From the NCBI GenBank assembly GCA_005656395.1, contig SRSI01000078.1, positions 1,426,001-1,490,000 of the forward strand: a stretch of 64,000 nt of DNA, given 5' to 3'. The notes beneath the pieces were generated by a model. The model did no database searches and was not told where the DNA came from. It worked only from the letters and a program-made list of their open reading frames with translations. Source of the stretch: Strongyloides papillosus. Lineage: Eukaryota > Nematoda > Chromadorea > Rhabditida > Strongyloididae. Numbering within the stretch: position 1 is the stretch's first letter; each line of letters opens with the position of its first letter. The position numbers and the translations under genes are program-made. Shown here piece after piece: positions 21,491 through 34,507 of the stretch.

Positions 21491-24446
21491 AAATTAATAA
21501 AAAAAAAGAAGATAAATTAATAATAATAGTATATTATTTAAAATAAATCGAAGTTTATTACAATAAAATTAGTAATAAAGAAGTTGTAAAATTTATTAAA
21601 GTAATAAATATAGAAACTTTAGAACTTTTTTTATTTACTATTAATTAGTCCACAAGAAAATGGACAGATAGTAATAAAAATGTTTTATTGTAAAGAAATT
21701 AACTAATTAACTATTTAAAATCATATAAATTTTTACCGCCTTTGAATATAAAAGTTCTTGTGGAATAATAAACTTTATATATTGCATATCTGAAAAATGG
21801 AGAGTTAACAGAAGTTAATATTTTGAAGTAATATAAAACTCCTACTGTTATATTGTTATGTCAAAGCTTTATAATTTATATTTTTATTTATTTAAATAAT
21901 TATTATAATAATATTTTAAAGACATTTATTATGGGGTTATAAAAAGAGTTTAAAATATTAAAAATTTTCATTTTTACTATAACATTTTTATTAGCCTTCT
22001 ATATTAAAGTTTGTAGTATATTTTAAGTTTAGACAATTGATAGTAGAAAATATTAAGGTAAAAAACAACAATTTGATATTTGAAGATAAATTACTATTTA
22101 GTTTAAATATTTTTTAGTGTCTTGTAAATGAAGTATAAATAATATCAAATAAACAATTACTCTTTATCAAAACTACATTTTTTTCTTTATCTTTATCATC
22201 TTATTAATCATCATTTATCAATTACTTACATGTTTAAACAATTTTAAGGTATAATTATATTTTTAAATATCTTTTTTATCTTACCACTATGAATTATAAT
22301 ATTTTTAGATTTTTAAGATGTATAGTATATCTAGTTTAAGTTAAATCATTCTATAAATACATTATTATTCAATAATCATTTCTTCTTCTACTCTTTTTTT
22401 TTATAAATAATATAGAAATCTTTTATTATTTTTATGGATTATTGTACAAAATTTAAAATAAAAATAGAGACATATTTATACATGATGTTTGTTTACATAT
22501 TAATAATCAGAAAGTGATTTAAATAATGTCAGTTAGGATAAATTTGATTGTTAAACAAAAAGTTTTTAATAACTTTTATTGAATTAAAAGTTATGTTAAT
22601 CTGATTTCTGTTGATCCTTTATGTAAAGAAAACTTTTTATATTAATGTTTGTTTGGCAGAATTTTTTGTAATTAACATTTTTCTTATGTTAAAACTTCAC
22701 ACTTTTTAGGTTATTCCTTCCCTCTTTTGTCGGCAAAAGGTAAATTAAGTATAAAAAAAGTTTCCTTCTGGTGAAGATAGAGGTTGTGTTTATTAAGATA
22801 AATATAAGTAACAGGTAAATTGTTTTACATATAAATTTTCTTCATTTATCTATAGTAGATGGAACATTTTAAATGAAAGTCTGCTAAATGACAGTAGCAA
22901 AAGGATAGTTTAAACTTTTTATCCTCATAACAATTGTTCACATTAATTTATCACATTTTTTATCTTTATATAATCGTTTTGATTTTGCCTTTTTATTTAT
23001 TACATTAATTTGAAAATATTTTATTTAAAATTATATCTTAATTATTTTAATAGATAGTCATTAATTTTTTGAATATACTATCTTTATCACTTTATTAAAA
23101 GTTGATGTAATAATATATTGTTGACAAAAAGTTGTAACGAAGTTATTTATAGTAAATATCTTTGTGAAAATTTTGTTGAAATTATTCAATGTGATAGGAT
23201 AATTTGTTTTATTTAAGATATTACTTTCTACTTGTAATTACATTAATAATTTATCATTAAGAAATAAAAATATTTTGATTATGAAAAATGAATGAAACTT
23301 TTTTGCATCCTTCTTAGTACCGTTATAATAGTTGCTAAAGTATAAAAATATTTTAACTATTATCATTTTTTTATATCAACCACATTTCTCATTTATTTTA
23401 ATTGTGATATCCCTCTATCTATATAATATCTTATCATTTATAATATAAATACTTTTATACTTTCTTATTAATATGATTAATCTTTATTGTTCACTTTCTA
23501 TACTTGTCAAATATTATTAAAGTGACATAAAAATTTTTTAACGCTCAGATTTTAATAAATAATATTAAATGATAAATGATCATTAAAGTGTTAAGAAATA
23601 ATAACAATTATTTAATACCTCATTAAGAGAGATATCTGACCTGCTAATATTGATATCAGAATTTGTCAGGAGATTTATTCGTTCCTCATTTTTATTTAAA
23701 GAAGTTATACCATAAATCAGTAATATTAATAAATAAGAATTTTAATTATTTATTTATCATAATATAAATATTATAACATTTTGCCTCATTCACATTCTTA
23801 GAATACTTCTGTGACATAAATTAATCAAATATCTTTTTCATATTAATTTTTTTTGTCAACACAAATCAAACTACATGAATATATTGGCTTTTTGATTTGT
23901 GTTTTTTTTATTCATAAAACATTCTTTAATCACAAAAAAGTCTTTAGATTAAATACAAACAACCTATTTAGTTATTGATCATATAATTTTAAAAAAGTAT
24001 TTATACAACTTATCCATCCATACAAAACATTAATTTTTTAATAGTTAACTTTTTTTCCTATAATTTATAGTGATTATTGTTTTTATTATATGAGGAAAAA
24101 AATTTATATATCTTTTAGTAGAATAAACAATATATTATATAAAAAAGTAATAAAATTTTTTTAATACTATTAGAATGGCAATCAAAAAGTTATCTTACCT
24201 AAATAATAAATTGATAACATTTTATTTTTTTTTAATCTTATCGCCAATTGATATTATATAACATAAGTATTTAATAAAAATAACACATATATACATTTTT
24301 ACTATTAAATTTAATATTTAGAAAGTTATCTCCGTACATTTTGTATGAGATAATAAAAAGTATATAGTTGAAAAATTTTTTGATATAATAAATTGTTTTT
24401 AGTGAAAAGATTTGCCTATTTATCATTATAAATCTTATCTTTATAG
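21491..24446. other. Gene-free AT-rich stretch
   Basis: Almost 3 kb contains no coding-like frame, repeat or RNA gene that I can recognise. It lies upstream of the EGF-domain gene and may hold its regulatory sequence. Confidence 0.55.
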
Positions 24447-25614
24447 ATGTATCTTAAAAGTTACTTATCCTATTGGTTCATCTATATGTATTTTATATTA
24501 CAATGGATAGAGATAACACCATTGTATATTGATAGAGTTGCTTTTGTAAATCCGCAATCTAAATGTAGAATTAGATGTTTAAATGGTGGTGTATGTGCTT
24601 ACAAAATTAAATCTCCAAGAGAACATATCTGTATATGCATGGAAGGATATTATGAAGGAGCTTTTTGTGAAAAAGATAGTAAGTTGTTTTTTATCGTATT
24701 TTATTAAATATAACCTTTTAATTTTAGTCAGATCCTCCATATCTTCTCAAAATCAACCCTCTATTCCGTCTACTACTACATCTCCTTCAACTTCTACTAT
24801 CGTACATGAATATACAATTAATGGAGAAGAAGAATGGAGAAAATCAGGAGAAGATGAATCATTTGAAGAAAGTGAATGGGATGCCAATGAAGCTGTTGCA
24901 GAAGATACCGATAAACATGAAAATGAAGTTAATTACTCTCAACAACAACACCAATCATATGGTATGTTTTTATCATGGTATAATAATAAAAATATATTTT
25001 TATGATATTAATTAATTTAAATTATCCTTACATTTTAGATAATAACGACATCACAAGACACCCACAGGAAGATGGAACATTTAATGACAATACTTCCTTT
25101 GACAATGATAATGAAAATAAACAAGATGAAGTTAATCATAATGAAGAGGAGGAGGAAGATAATGATACAGAGGAAGGAAATTTACCCTACTTTGATCAAA
25201 ATGAAGATACATCCTCAACAGAAGTATATGAACTTCATGAAGATTCTAAAGAAGATAGATCTAGAAACGTACCTACTATGGAAACAACTACAATGAATGA
25301 TCATTATACAACACCCATACATATAATTCCTAAAGGTAAACCAAAATCTTTTTTCTTTTTTTTTGTGATTAATTAAATATTTTTTTCTATTTATAGTTAA
25401 TACTATTAAAACAACACCTGGACCAATAAACTATTATTTACATGCTAATGATGATAACAATGACAATGATGATGATGGATGGATGATGGTTAAGAAACGT
25501 AATTACGCAATTCGTATCACAAACTCATCACCTAATAATGATTATTCTATTAATGGGATAGCAAAAAGTTTAATCTTTACGTCTTTTTATATCATTCTTA
25601 CAAGATATCTTTAA
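24447..25614 (+). CDS. Secreted single-EGF protein with acidic Ser/Thr-rich stalk and GPI-like tail
   Basis: Four exons (24447-24678, 24728-24961, 25039-25335, 25397-25614) join in phase to give 326 residues. The N-terminus has a hydrophobic segment, LSYWFIYMYFILQW, a likely signal peptide or anchor. One EGF module follows at about residues 37-76, with six cysteines and the typical CLNGGVC and CICMEGYYEGAFC. Next is a long low-complexity stalk rich in Ser, Thr, Glu, Asp and Asn, probably heavily glycosylated. The last residues, SLIFTSFYIILTRYL, are hydrophobic and end the protein, as in a GPI-anchor signal. TTTATAG sits directly before the ATG and could be a trans-splice acceptor. I cannot name an orthologue; an EGF-type ligand or surface coat protein are both possible. 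Confidence 0.75.
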
Positions 25615-26966
25615 ACACCAAACACACTTAATTATTTTATATGATATATGAAAAGATTTGTAAAAATATGTTTTTTTTTCATATTTTTGATCTCCTATCA
25701 ATATTAATGTTTAACGATATTCAATACACAGAACTATCCCGAGGATATATAACTTAATAATTTCCTTTAAATATAATAAAACATTTATATTTTTAATTAA
25801 CTTTGTTAATTAAATTTTATTTTTATATCATTTAATAAATGATAAGTTACTTTATTGATGATTGTTTTACATAGAATATCAGATAAGGATTTCACTGATG
25901 AAATTAGATTTCGTACATTAAGTAAGTGACGTCAAAAAATATCATAACTATATTAAAACTTTATTTTATTAAAAATTTTGGTACTGTCTTAATTAGTTTA
26001 TGAAAGAATTTTTTTAAAAATGATATGCTTTTTTTGTGTTTTCCAAACAAAGTTGGATCTGTTAACTCATGAATTTTTTTACTAATTTATATTATTTTTT
26101 ATAGTGCTAATTGTGTTCATTTTTGAGAATGAACTTAAAAAATTTAATATAAGTACGATTCTCTTAGGCGGTGTGACTTGCTCCGATATCGTAGTGGTTT
26201 ATGAGATAGCTGTGTAAAATGGTAATAAGACATATTCATATTTTTTAATACGTGAATTCTTTTGCATATTTTTTAATAAAAATCCTTAGAAAGCGAAAAA
26301 TAGTACCACACCAATGAAGTCAAAACTTTCATATTCCTTTTTTAGCCTATCCCATTGACCATTATACTTGTTGAACTGGGCCGAGTCGAAAAATTAATAT
26401 CATACTTATAGTCAACTTTTTTGATGTTTACAATACTTTAACTGCTTAATTGTAATATGGAAAGTAGTTATAGTTAAGATTTTTGATTGCAAAAATTTAG
26501 TATAAGTGCAACTTTATTTTTCTATTACGACATATTCAATGTACAAAATTTAATTTGATAACTGAGAACTTCATGTGAAACATTGTACTTCATACTCTAG
26601 AACACTACATACATTAATGAGATGTAAAAAATAATTAACATTTTTTGGTGAATCTCCAATTTAAACATCAAAAGTTAAAGTATACATTACCATTAAAAAT
26701 CACAATGGTAAGAGTGTAGAAAGTGTAACAAATAAAAGATTAGACACTCACTAGCAACATTTAAATGAATTGCTTTAATGTCATTGCGTTCATACTATTC
26801 CACTGATATTACAGGTTATAAGATCAAAATGTTTATACTAGTCTCGGAAATATTAATTATATTTAATTCAGTTTGGGGCACATAAATATATCACAACGTG
26901 TATGGTGTTTATATTTTATTGGTGTAATGTAATATAAATTAAACTATTTTTAGACCCTTCTTAAAT
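25615..26966. other. Intergenic stretch, no gene seen
   Basis: This 1.35-kb stretch is mostly AT-rich. A less AT-rich patch lies at about 26160-26220 (TTAGGCGGTGTGACTTGCTC and onwards) and again near 26340-26390. No reading frame or RNA fold is evident. It might be a decayed repeat. Confidence 0.5.
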
Positions 26967-28269
26967 ATGAAATTAATGTCACTAAATTTTTTGAAGAAGA
27001 TAACATCATGTAATCGTGTGATAACGTCTGCAAGATCATTTAGTAATTATTGTGTTGATGGTAAATAATGGTCTTTTTTATCCCTAATATTTTAATTAAT
27101 GTATTCTAGCATCAGTAGGCCTACCTCCAGAGACAGTTGAAGTTCAAACACTTGCAAAAAAATTTGCTTTTGAGAGACTTTATCCAAATAGTTATGAACA
27201 AAATGAGAAAAAAGAATTACCATTAGATGTTTTGAGAGAAGCTGGAGAGATAGGTTTTGGAGCAATTTATTGTGATACAGAGTATGGTGGATCAGGCCTT
27301 TCGCGTCTTGATGCTTCTGTTATTTTTGAACAGTTGGCAAGTGGTTGTAGTTCAACTGGAGCATATATGAGTATTCATAATATGGTTGCATGGATGATTG
27401 ATACATATGGAACAAAGGAACAAAAAGAGAAGTATATTCAGAAACTGGCAACCTATGAATGGTTGGGATCTTATTGTTTAACAGAACCTGGTTCTGGTTC
27501 TGATGCTGCCTCATTGACAACAACCGCTAGAAAAGAAGGTGATTATTATATAGTTAATGGATCAAAAGCATTTATAAGTGGTAGTGGTGATAGTAAAGTT
27601 TATATTGTTATGGTAAGAAATGAAGGACAACCAGGTCCAAAAGGAATATTTGCACTAATTATTGAAAATGGTACACCTGGTTTTGAATTAGGTAAAAATG
27701 AATCAAAATTTGGTTGGCGTACTCAACCAACAAGAATTATTTCATTTGACAATTGTAAGATACCATTAGAAAATAGGCTAGGTGGTGAGAATGATGGATT
27801 TAATATAGCAATGGCAGGATTAAATGGTGGAAGAATAAATATTGCATCATGTTCTCTGGGTGCAGCTCATATGGCTTTAGATAATGTTATATCTCATATA
27901 CAAGTAAGAAAACAATTTAAAAAGCCATTATCAGAATTTCAATGGAATCAATTTAAGTTAGCTGAGATGGCAACAAAATTACATACATCAAGATTGGTTG
28001 TACGTGATGCAGCTACCCATTTACAAAATAATTCAGAATATAAAGTTCCATTATGTGCTATGGCTAAGTTACATGCTACTGATAATTGTTTTGAGATTGT
28101 TAATCAAGCTCTTCAGATGTATGGTGGTTATGGTGTTTTAAAAGATTACCCAATTGAAAGATATTTAAGAGATTGCCGTGTTCATCAAATTATTGAAGGT
28201 ACTAATGAGATAATGAGACTTGTTATTGCAAGAGATATACTTTCTAATGATAAGTATTATAATGTTTAA
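26967..28269 (+). CDS. Isobutyryl-CoA dehydrogenase (ACAD8-like), mitochondrial
   Basis: It catalyses the FAD-dependent oxidation of isobutyryl-CoA in valine breakdown. Exons are 26967-27060 and 27110-28269 with a 49-nt intron, giving 417 residues, close to the family's usual 415. The basic N-terminus (MKLMSLNFLKKITSCNRV) fits a mitochondrial presequence. Acyl-CoA dehydrogenase motifs are YCLTEPGSGSDAASL (FAD/substrate region), SKAFISGSGD, GGRINIASCSLGAAH, ALQMYGGYGVLKDYP, and QIIEGTNEIMRLVIARD near the C-terminus. The run from TEYGGSGLSRLDASVIFE onwards matches ACAD8 more closely than other acyl-CoA dehydrogenases I can recall. The Glu in IIEGTNE lies at the active-site region. Confidence 0.93.
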
Positions 28270-28387
28270 TTATTCTTGTGGTTGAATAAAATTGTTTTGT
28301 ATGATTTATTTATTGTACACATATACACATTTTTAGATAAAAAATAAGAAGTTAATTAATAATGATTGTTTAAATATTATAATATAA

Positions 28388-29962
28388 TTAAATTTGAGTT
28401 TTTTTTTCAAGTTCGTTCTTTTGTTCAATTAAACAATTAATTCTGATATCGGCTTCATAATTAGATTGTTTTATTTTATGTAGCTCACTTTCACATGCTT
28501 CCAGTTTTTGACGCAACAAATCTCCATAACAGCACTTCTTCAGTATTTCATTTCTAACCTCCATACAAAGTTCCCATATATACTTATTTAATTTAGATTC
28601 AAGTACATCTATTAAACCATATTCTTTACTACTAAATGTCTCATTTGCTTCATTAAACCATTTACAAATTACTCTTTTAGGGAATTGAAATTTACCTCCA
28701 GTAAAAGTATAAAATTCTTCTATTTTGTTTATATTAATATTTAAACTGACTTCCTGAGATGATTGACCAAAAGATAGAACATGGAGATTTTCATTATAAT
28801 CTTCAATTTGTGGATTAATACAAATTATCATCCTTATATACCCTGAACCTTCAAAGAATTTCTTTAGAAATATTGTCAATTTATTTTCACGATAAGGAAT
28901 AATTACTTTTTGTTTCTTTTTTTGATTAATTTTAATCCCTTCAAAACATTTTCTTAATGTTAATAAACTATTATTAATAGCATTAGCTTCAATTAATCTT
29001 TCACCCTCAGCATTAGTTCTTTTGGTACGCTCTGATCCAGCTAAATCAACTAAAAATAATTGAGATTGTTGAACATTGACATCATTAACAATTGGATAAT
29101 TTCCCTTCTCATTGCAATCACCCATAACAAGACGTATCATAAAAACTGAATGACTCCTACTACTACTAAAATTCAATGCTGTTTCAGCTGTTTTTCTTTT
29201 TATTTGTGCTTTTTCAAAAAAAGACATTAATTCTCCAGAATTCGATACTTCAACTTCAACTACATTTTCAATATATGTGTTTCCGTTGGTACCTAATTTT
29301 ATTTCCTTTTTGACTGTTGAATCATTATCCAATAAATCATAGACATATTGATTGTAGATCTCAACATAGGAGATAAATACTGTTGCAACTTTTTCATCTC
29401 CAAATACACTTAATTTGGATATGTCCATTATTCTATTGCTATAGATTTCCGAATCTCTTATCATTGTCATATAGCTTAATGTTCCTTGTAGGTACTTGAA
29501 ATCTTTTATTGAATCTGCATAACTTTGAATAACAACTTTATTTTTCCCCTCGTTTTTGAAGATACATTTTTGGGCTATATTGGGTATTGAATTAAATAAT
29601 ACATCCGAGAGCCTAGGAATAATTCCAGGATCACTATGAGTTCCATTCATTGTATATGTTTTTCCACTTCCAGTAATTCCATACGAAAATAATAATCCAT
29701 TCTCGCCTTGAAGTAACTTTTGGATTAGATCTTTACATGATCTATCAAATATAGTCCGTTGCTCCTCAAATGGATCAAAAACATAACCAAACGTGTAAAT
29801 AGATTTATTGTTATTATGGGATCTTGAATTAGATGGTCCATTCAGTTGAATATGTCTTTCATCAATATATACAACACTGTCTTTACTATCCTTATTTGAG
29901 GTATTTGATGGACGTAGTCTACAAACAACTTCAAGACTATTTTGATGATTCAAAATGTCCAT
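28388..29962 (-). CDS. zen-4: Kinesin-6 motor (MKLP1/ZEN-4/KIF23-like), short form
   Basis: The protein has 524 residues from ATG 29962; the frame is open slightly further upstream but without another ATG. The motor domain fills most of it: GITGSGKTYTM (P-loop, near residue 98), SSSRSHSVF (switch I), and LVDLAGSERTKRT (switch II). A long insertion between the P-loop and VFISYVEIYNQYVYDLL is characteristic of kinesin-6, and PQIEDYNENLHVLSF is like MKLP1. With the Rho GAP CYK-4, MKLP1 forms centralspindlin, which builds the midzone for cytokinesis. The coiled-coil tail here is short, and the C-terminal lipid/ARF6-binding part of longer relatives is absent or in an unseen exon. The 3' neighbour is the convergent ACAD8-like gene. 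Confidence 0.85.
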   Translation of the reverse strand: MDILNHQNSLEVVCRLRPSNTSNKDSKDSVVYIDERHIQLNGPSNSRSHNNNKSIYTFGYVFDPFEEQRTIFDRSCKDLIQKLLQGENGLLFSYGITGSGKTYTMNGTHSDPGIIPRLSDVLFNSIPNIAQKCIFKNEGKNKVVIQSYADSIKDFKYLQGTLSYMTMIRDSEIYSNRIMDISKLSVFGDEKVATVFISYVEIYNQYVYDLLDNDSTVKKEIKLGTNGNTYIENVVEVEVSNSGELMSFFEKAQIKRKTAETALNFSSSRSHSVFMIRLVMGDCNEKGNYPIVNDVNVQQSQLFLVDLAGSERTKRTNAEGERLIEANAINNSLLTLRKCFEGIKINQKKKQKVIIPYRENKLTIFLKKFFEGSGYIRMIICINPQIEDYNENLHVLSFGQSSQEVSLNININKIEEFYTFTGGKFQFPKRVICKWFNEANETFSSKEYGLIDVLESKLNKYIWELCMEVRNEILKKCCYGDLLRQKLEACESELHKIKQSNYEADIRINCLIEQKNELEKKTQI

Positions 29963-30179
29963 TTTTGCTTTCAAACTATAGTGTACTTATGATAAAAAAA
30001 GAAAAAATAAATATCCAAAAAAATTATCTAACACATAAATAGTAAGTAAATTTGTTTAAAAATAATAATACGCAAATTTTTTATAATAATGAATAACATA
30101 TGATATTTAGTTGTAACAAGAGTTAAAAATTTACGGACATATAACTAAAAACGATAGACTTGATGTTTTAAAATAATAA

Positions 30180-33100
30180 TTAATAAATATCAAGAACCTT
30201 CTTTAATTGAACAATAAGTTGCCAATCAGCTTTTGTAAGATCATCACGGAAATAAGCCTTACAAACATCGATTGTTTCACGGGAAATTCTACTGATCAAA
30301 ATATCTTCATGTGTAAAATGTCTTCCATACAATTTTGGAGCATCACCGGTAGTATTTTCGATTTTTATACATACTTCATCACCTTGTTTAGCAATATTTA
30401 CCTCTTCATGATTTTTTTCAATAGACGAAACCGTACCTAGGAGAATATTATCTTTTGATGGTACACATATTGGTGTTCCTTTTTTTAATTGTCCTGCTTC
30501 AATATTAACACCACAAACAATTGGATTTCTAGCATTAAATATATGTTGGGGAAGAATTCTAAGTTTACATGGAAATATAGCAAGATGTTCGTTTTCTTTA
30601 CGCTTTTTCTCTTTCAAATCTTCACGATATTTTAAGAAAGCATCTTCAAGATGGTAAATAATATCAGCTTGGAATATTTTAACATTCTCCTTATCTGCAA
30701 AAATTTGTGCATCTCTTTCAACCTTAACATCAAACGCTAATATACAAGCAAATTCAGGGTTATGCTCTAACATAACTGCAGCCTTTTGGACATCTCTCTT
30801 ATGAACTGGACCAATATTAACATTAGAATACGGAATTTTCTGAGTTTTTAAGAATTCTAGTAATGCTTCTAACGAACCAAGAGTAGATGCTTGAACATAA
30901 ACACCTTCAGATTTTTTCTTGATAGAAGTTAAAGCTTTTGCAAGTTGTGTTTCGGCATCTTCCTTCAATACTTCAATTTCATCCTCACGATTTGCTACAT
31001 ATAAAGGTAACCCCGCAACAGCTTTCTCAAGATTCTTTGCTAGGATTTTAACACCTTGTGCCCCTTTTATACTTTTAAATCTTTGATATTCATTCTTAAC
31101 TCTACTTTCTTTTAAGGGATGTGGCATAAGAAGGTCCCTTACTTGTGTGATAATAGCGCCATCAGTACCTGTTAATACTATAATGTCTCCACATTTTAAT
31201 GTACCATTAAGAAGAATAACATCAATAGTTGTTCCAAGGCCAGGAATAGCACGAACTTCCATAACAAAACATTCCAATTCATTATTGAAAGCAATTTTTC
31301 CAGGCAAATAATTTTGTGTATAATTACAAACATATCCCATTATATTGCCAATACCATCTCCTAAAAATGCAGATGTTGGAATGACAGAAATATATTCTTT
31401 AACATCTTTATTATCCTTAGCCAAAGATATATTTAAACCTTGTTCAGCGAATTGTGCAAAAATATTTTGAAATCTTTCTTTGAATTCTAATTGAGTATTT
31501 GATGGTTGACTTTCGAGATGCTCCCATATATCTCTTCTTGGATTTGATTCATAACCATAAAGACGATCAATCTTATTAAGAGCAACAACAAATGGAGTAT
31601 TTCGTTTGACAAGTAATTTAATTGATTCAATTGTTTGAGGTTCTAAACCATGCATAATATCAACAACAAGTATTGCAATATCACACAAAGAAGATCCTCT
31701 ACTACGGAGATTAGCAAAAGACTCGTGACCTGGTGTATCAATAATAAGAAAACCTGGAATCTTCATTTGATCACTACTAAATGCTTTAACCATTTTACAT
31801 CGTTCTTTAATGGCATCACCTGGAACAAATGTTGCACCAATTTGTTGTGTTATACCACCAGCTTCACCCAACTGAACATTTGTCCTTCTAATTGTATCTA
31901 ACATCTTTGTTTTACCTGTATCTACATGACCAAGAACACATATAACTGGGGATCTGAGATTATCAGTTGATACTTTACTATCATTATTAGCTTTACGTTT
32001 CCTAAATCTATCACGAACTAAATCGGTGATTTCTTCTTTTGACATCTTATTATAGTGAGTTTCATCTTCAGATGATTCATCTGACTCTTCTTCTGACTCC
32101 TCATCACTCTCCTCATCTTCGTCTGTTTCCTCTTCTGACTCTTCATCACTTTCATCATCTTTACTAGTTTGTTTAGAAATATCAGTTTTCTTTTCAATTT
32201 CCTCCACCTCATCAGCCATTTCCCAGTCATCGAGGATTTCATCTTGCTTATTTTTTTCTTCAAGTTCATTTTTAGCTTTTTCAGCAGCAAGTTTCTCTTC
32301 TTCAGCTTTCTTCAACTCCTCCTTTTGTTTTTGTTGTTGATTAAGTTGTTGCTTCTTTTTCTTAGTATCATATAAAAATGCTTTACGTTTTCCATCTACA
32401 GGAGGTTCTTCTTTCTTCTCGACAACAGGTATTTTGATACCACGGGCCTCCAAAAGTTCTTTAGCCCTTTGTTGAGCAAGTCTTTGAGCTGGTGTTAGCC
32501 ATTTTCCCTCCTTCTTCAATTGAGCTTCACGTTCCTTCTTCTCAGCCTTTATCTTAGCTCTTCTCTCCTCTTCTAAACGTGCTTTCTCTTCACGTTCCCT
32601 TTCTTTTGCCTCCCAGAGAGCTTCCTGTTCTTTAGCTTCTCTTTCAGCTTCCTCCTTGGCTTTCTCTTGAGCTTCCAATAATAATTTCAATGCAGCCATC
32701 TTTTTGTTAACTTTTTTTGGTTTTTTACCAGAATCCTTATCATCTTCTTTCTCATCGACAACTTCTTCCTTTTTAACATCAACTTTAGTGTCAGAAGGTT
32801 TCTCATCGTCCTTAATGTCAGCTTTTTTCTTATCTTTAGCTTTCTTCTTTTTCTTAGAAGTTTTCTGGGATGTCTCCTCCTCGCCTACTTCTTCTTTTCC
32901 AATGGGTTCTGGAGTTTTCTCTTCAATAACCTCCTTTACAGCAGCTTTTTTATTTTTTTTAACATCTTCTTTCACTTCGTTGTTAACATCTTCTTGTGGA
33001 TGTTCTTCATTTTTTTTCTTTTTTTGTACACCCTTTGTATCTTTTAAAGAGGCAATAATCGAATCAAAATCAGCATCTTCCTCCACTTTGGCTGCTATTT

Positions 33101-33466
33101 TAGCTTTCTTTCCTTTCTCTTTTTCCTTTTTCTTAGTTTTTTGTTTTTTAAAGAACTCTTTTGCCCTCTCCATTTGTGCTTCTGTACTTTCCTCTACTTC
33201 ACTCTCTCCAACTTTTTCTTCTTCGATGTCAAGTTCATCTTCAATATCTTCAACAACAACAGCAGCAGCAAAGCCTTTCTTTTTTTTCTTGCTTTTATTT
33301 ATAGTTGGAAGTGGAACATCATCTTCCTCTACATCGACTGTTAAGGACGCAATTTTAGCCTCAATTGCTTCATCATCACCCCTTTAAAATTCAGAATTGA
33401 TTTATAAAAAGATAAAACTTACCAATCATCATCCTTCTTCTTTCCTTTGTTCTTTTTTGGAGGCAT
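30180..33466 (-). CDS. Translation initiation factor eIF5B
   Basis: It is the GTPase that joins the 60S subunit to the initiation complex. Exon 1 is 33423-33466 (MPPKKNKGKKKDDDW), a 41-nt intron follows, and exon 2 is 30180-33381, giving 1,081 residues. The first 470 residues are the charged, Lys/Glu-rich, partly coiled-coil N-terminus usual in eukaryotic eIF5B. The G domain follows: GHVDTGKTKML (near 495), IDTPGHESF (near 560), and ALNKIDRL (near 614). The IF2-type domains II-IV reach the C-terminus, which ends LIVQLKKVLDIY. The length is a little below that of human eIF5B. The antisense strand of the charged region has long open frames, which are compositional shadows. Confidence 0.97.
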
Positions 33467-34507
33467 TTTAAAAGAATTTCTTAATTAAACGACTTAATTT
33501 TGGCTGGAAAAACACTAATTAGAAAAATCGATTATATTAAAGTAATTTTTATAAACTCGAAATAAATATTTTAAAAAAATATAAATTACATTGGAGGTAA
33601 ATGTAAAAAAAAGGTTGGACAAATAAATGTTAGTGAATTCCAATCTCCAGCTTCAACTTGAAATAAGTATTTTACCAACAATGAGAAATATTTCGTATTG
33701 GGACAAATTAATTTTCTCGAGAAAAGTGACACGTCGATTCACCAAAAGTCGATTTATTTTTTTCACATAGAATCGGAAAGTCATCCATATTGGGGATTGT
33801 TTGTGATAGTAGTTTATGCAATACTTTCAAAAGCAAGTGAGTGGTATTCATTAAAAAAAGTTAAGTTGCATTGGGGAATATTTTAAAATTTAAATTGAAG
33901 TTTGATTGAGAATTTACAAATAAAGTAATTTCAAAACTAGAATATCACATAAGTGGTTTCAAATATTAGGTTATTTTCTTATCTACATTGTCATCTATCA
34001 CAATTGCGATGACCAAATTGCAAAAAAAATTTATTTCATTTTAAAATTTAACCTTTTTGCCTAGAGCTACTGATTTTGATATAGTAAGAGATACAAACGT
34101 TACTGGAGCATTTCAATAAGTCTAAAACTTTTTCGCAATAATTTTCACTGAAAATTTATTACGTGAACATTATATGTAGTTGAAAGGAAATAATTTTTCA
34201 AATCATGTCAAAGTAATCTACTCGAATTTTATAAATTGATATCACACGTCTTTTTTTTACTAAATTTTTCTTTGTCAACCAACAAATCATCTGATATTTT
34301 CGCATTAAATAGTGTTTTTTTATGTAATTTAGTACTAAAAAATATTTTAGTGTTGAAAATTATCTGTTGTGTGACAAATAGTAAAAATGGAACACATCTT
34401 ACAAAGATTTCTTGTTGACAGTGATGGAAAAATGTTCTCAAAGCATCATTTTCCATTAAACAATTATTACTCAATACTGTTTAAATTAAATCTAAAGTTA
34501 CGATACG
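33467..34507. other. Divergent intergenic region
   Basis: About 1 kb lies between the start of eIF5B (minus) and the start of Rpn13 (plus) and presumably carries both promoters. Short ORFs here lack coding character, and no RNA gene is seen. Confidence 0.5.

Noticed and set aside
32704..33387. Plus-strand frame of 227 codons rich in Ser and Phe
   Set aside because: It is antisense to the Lys/Glu-rich N-terminus of eIF5B; GAA/AAG-rich codons give stop-free Ser/Phe antisense frames.
33698..33886. Frame of 62 codons between eIF5B and Rpn13
   Set aside because: There is no domain, no ATG-supported start and no splice partner; it is probably intergenic.
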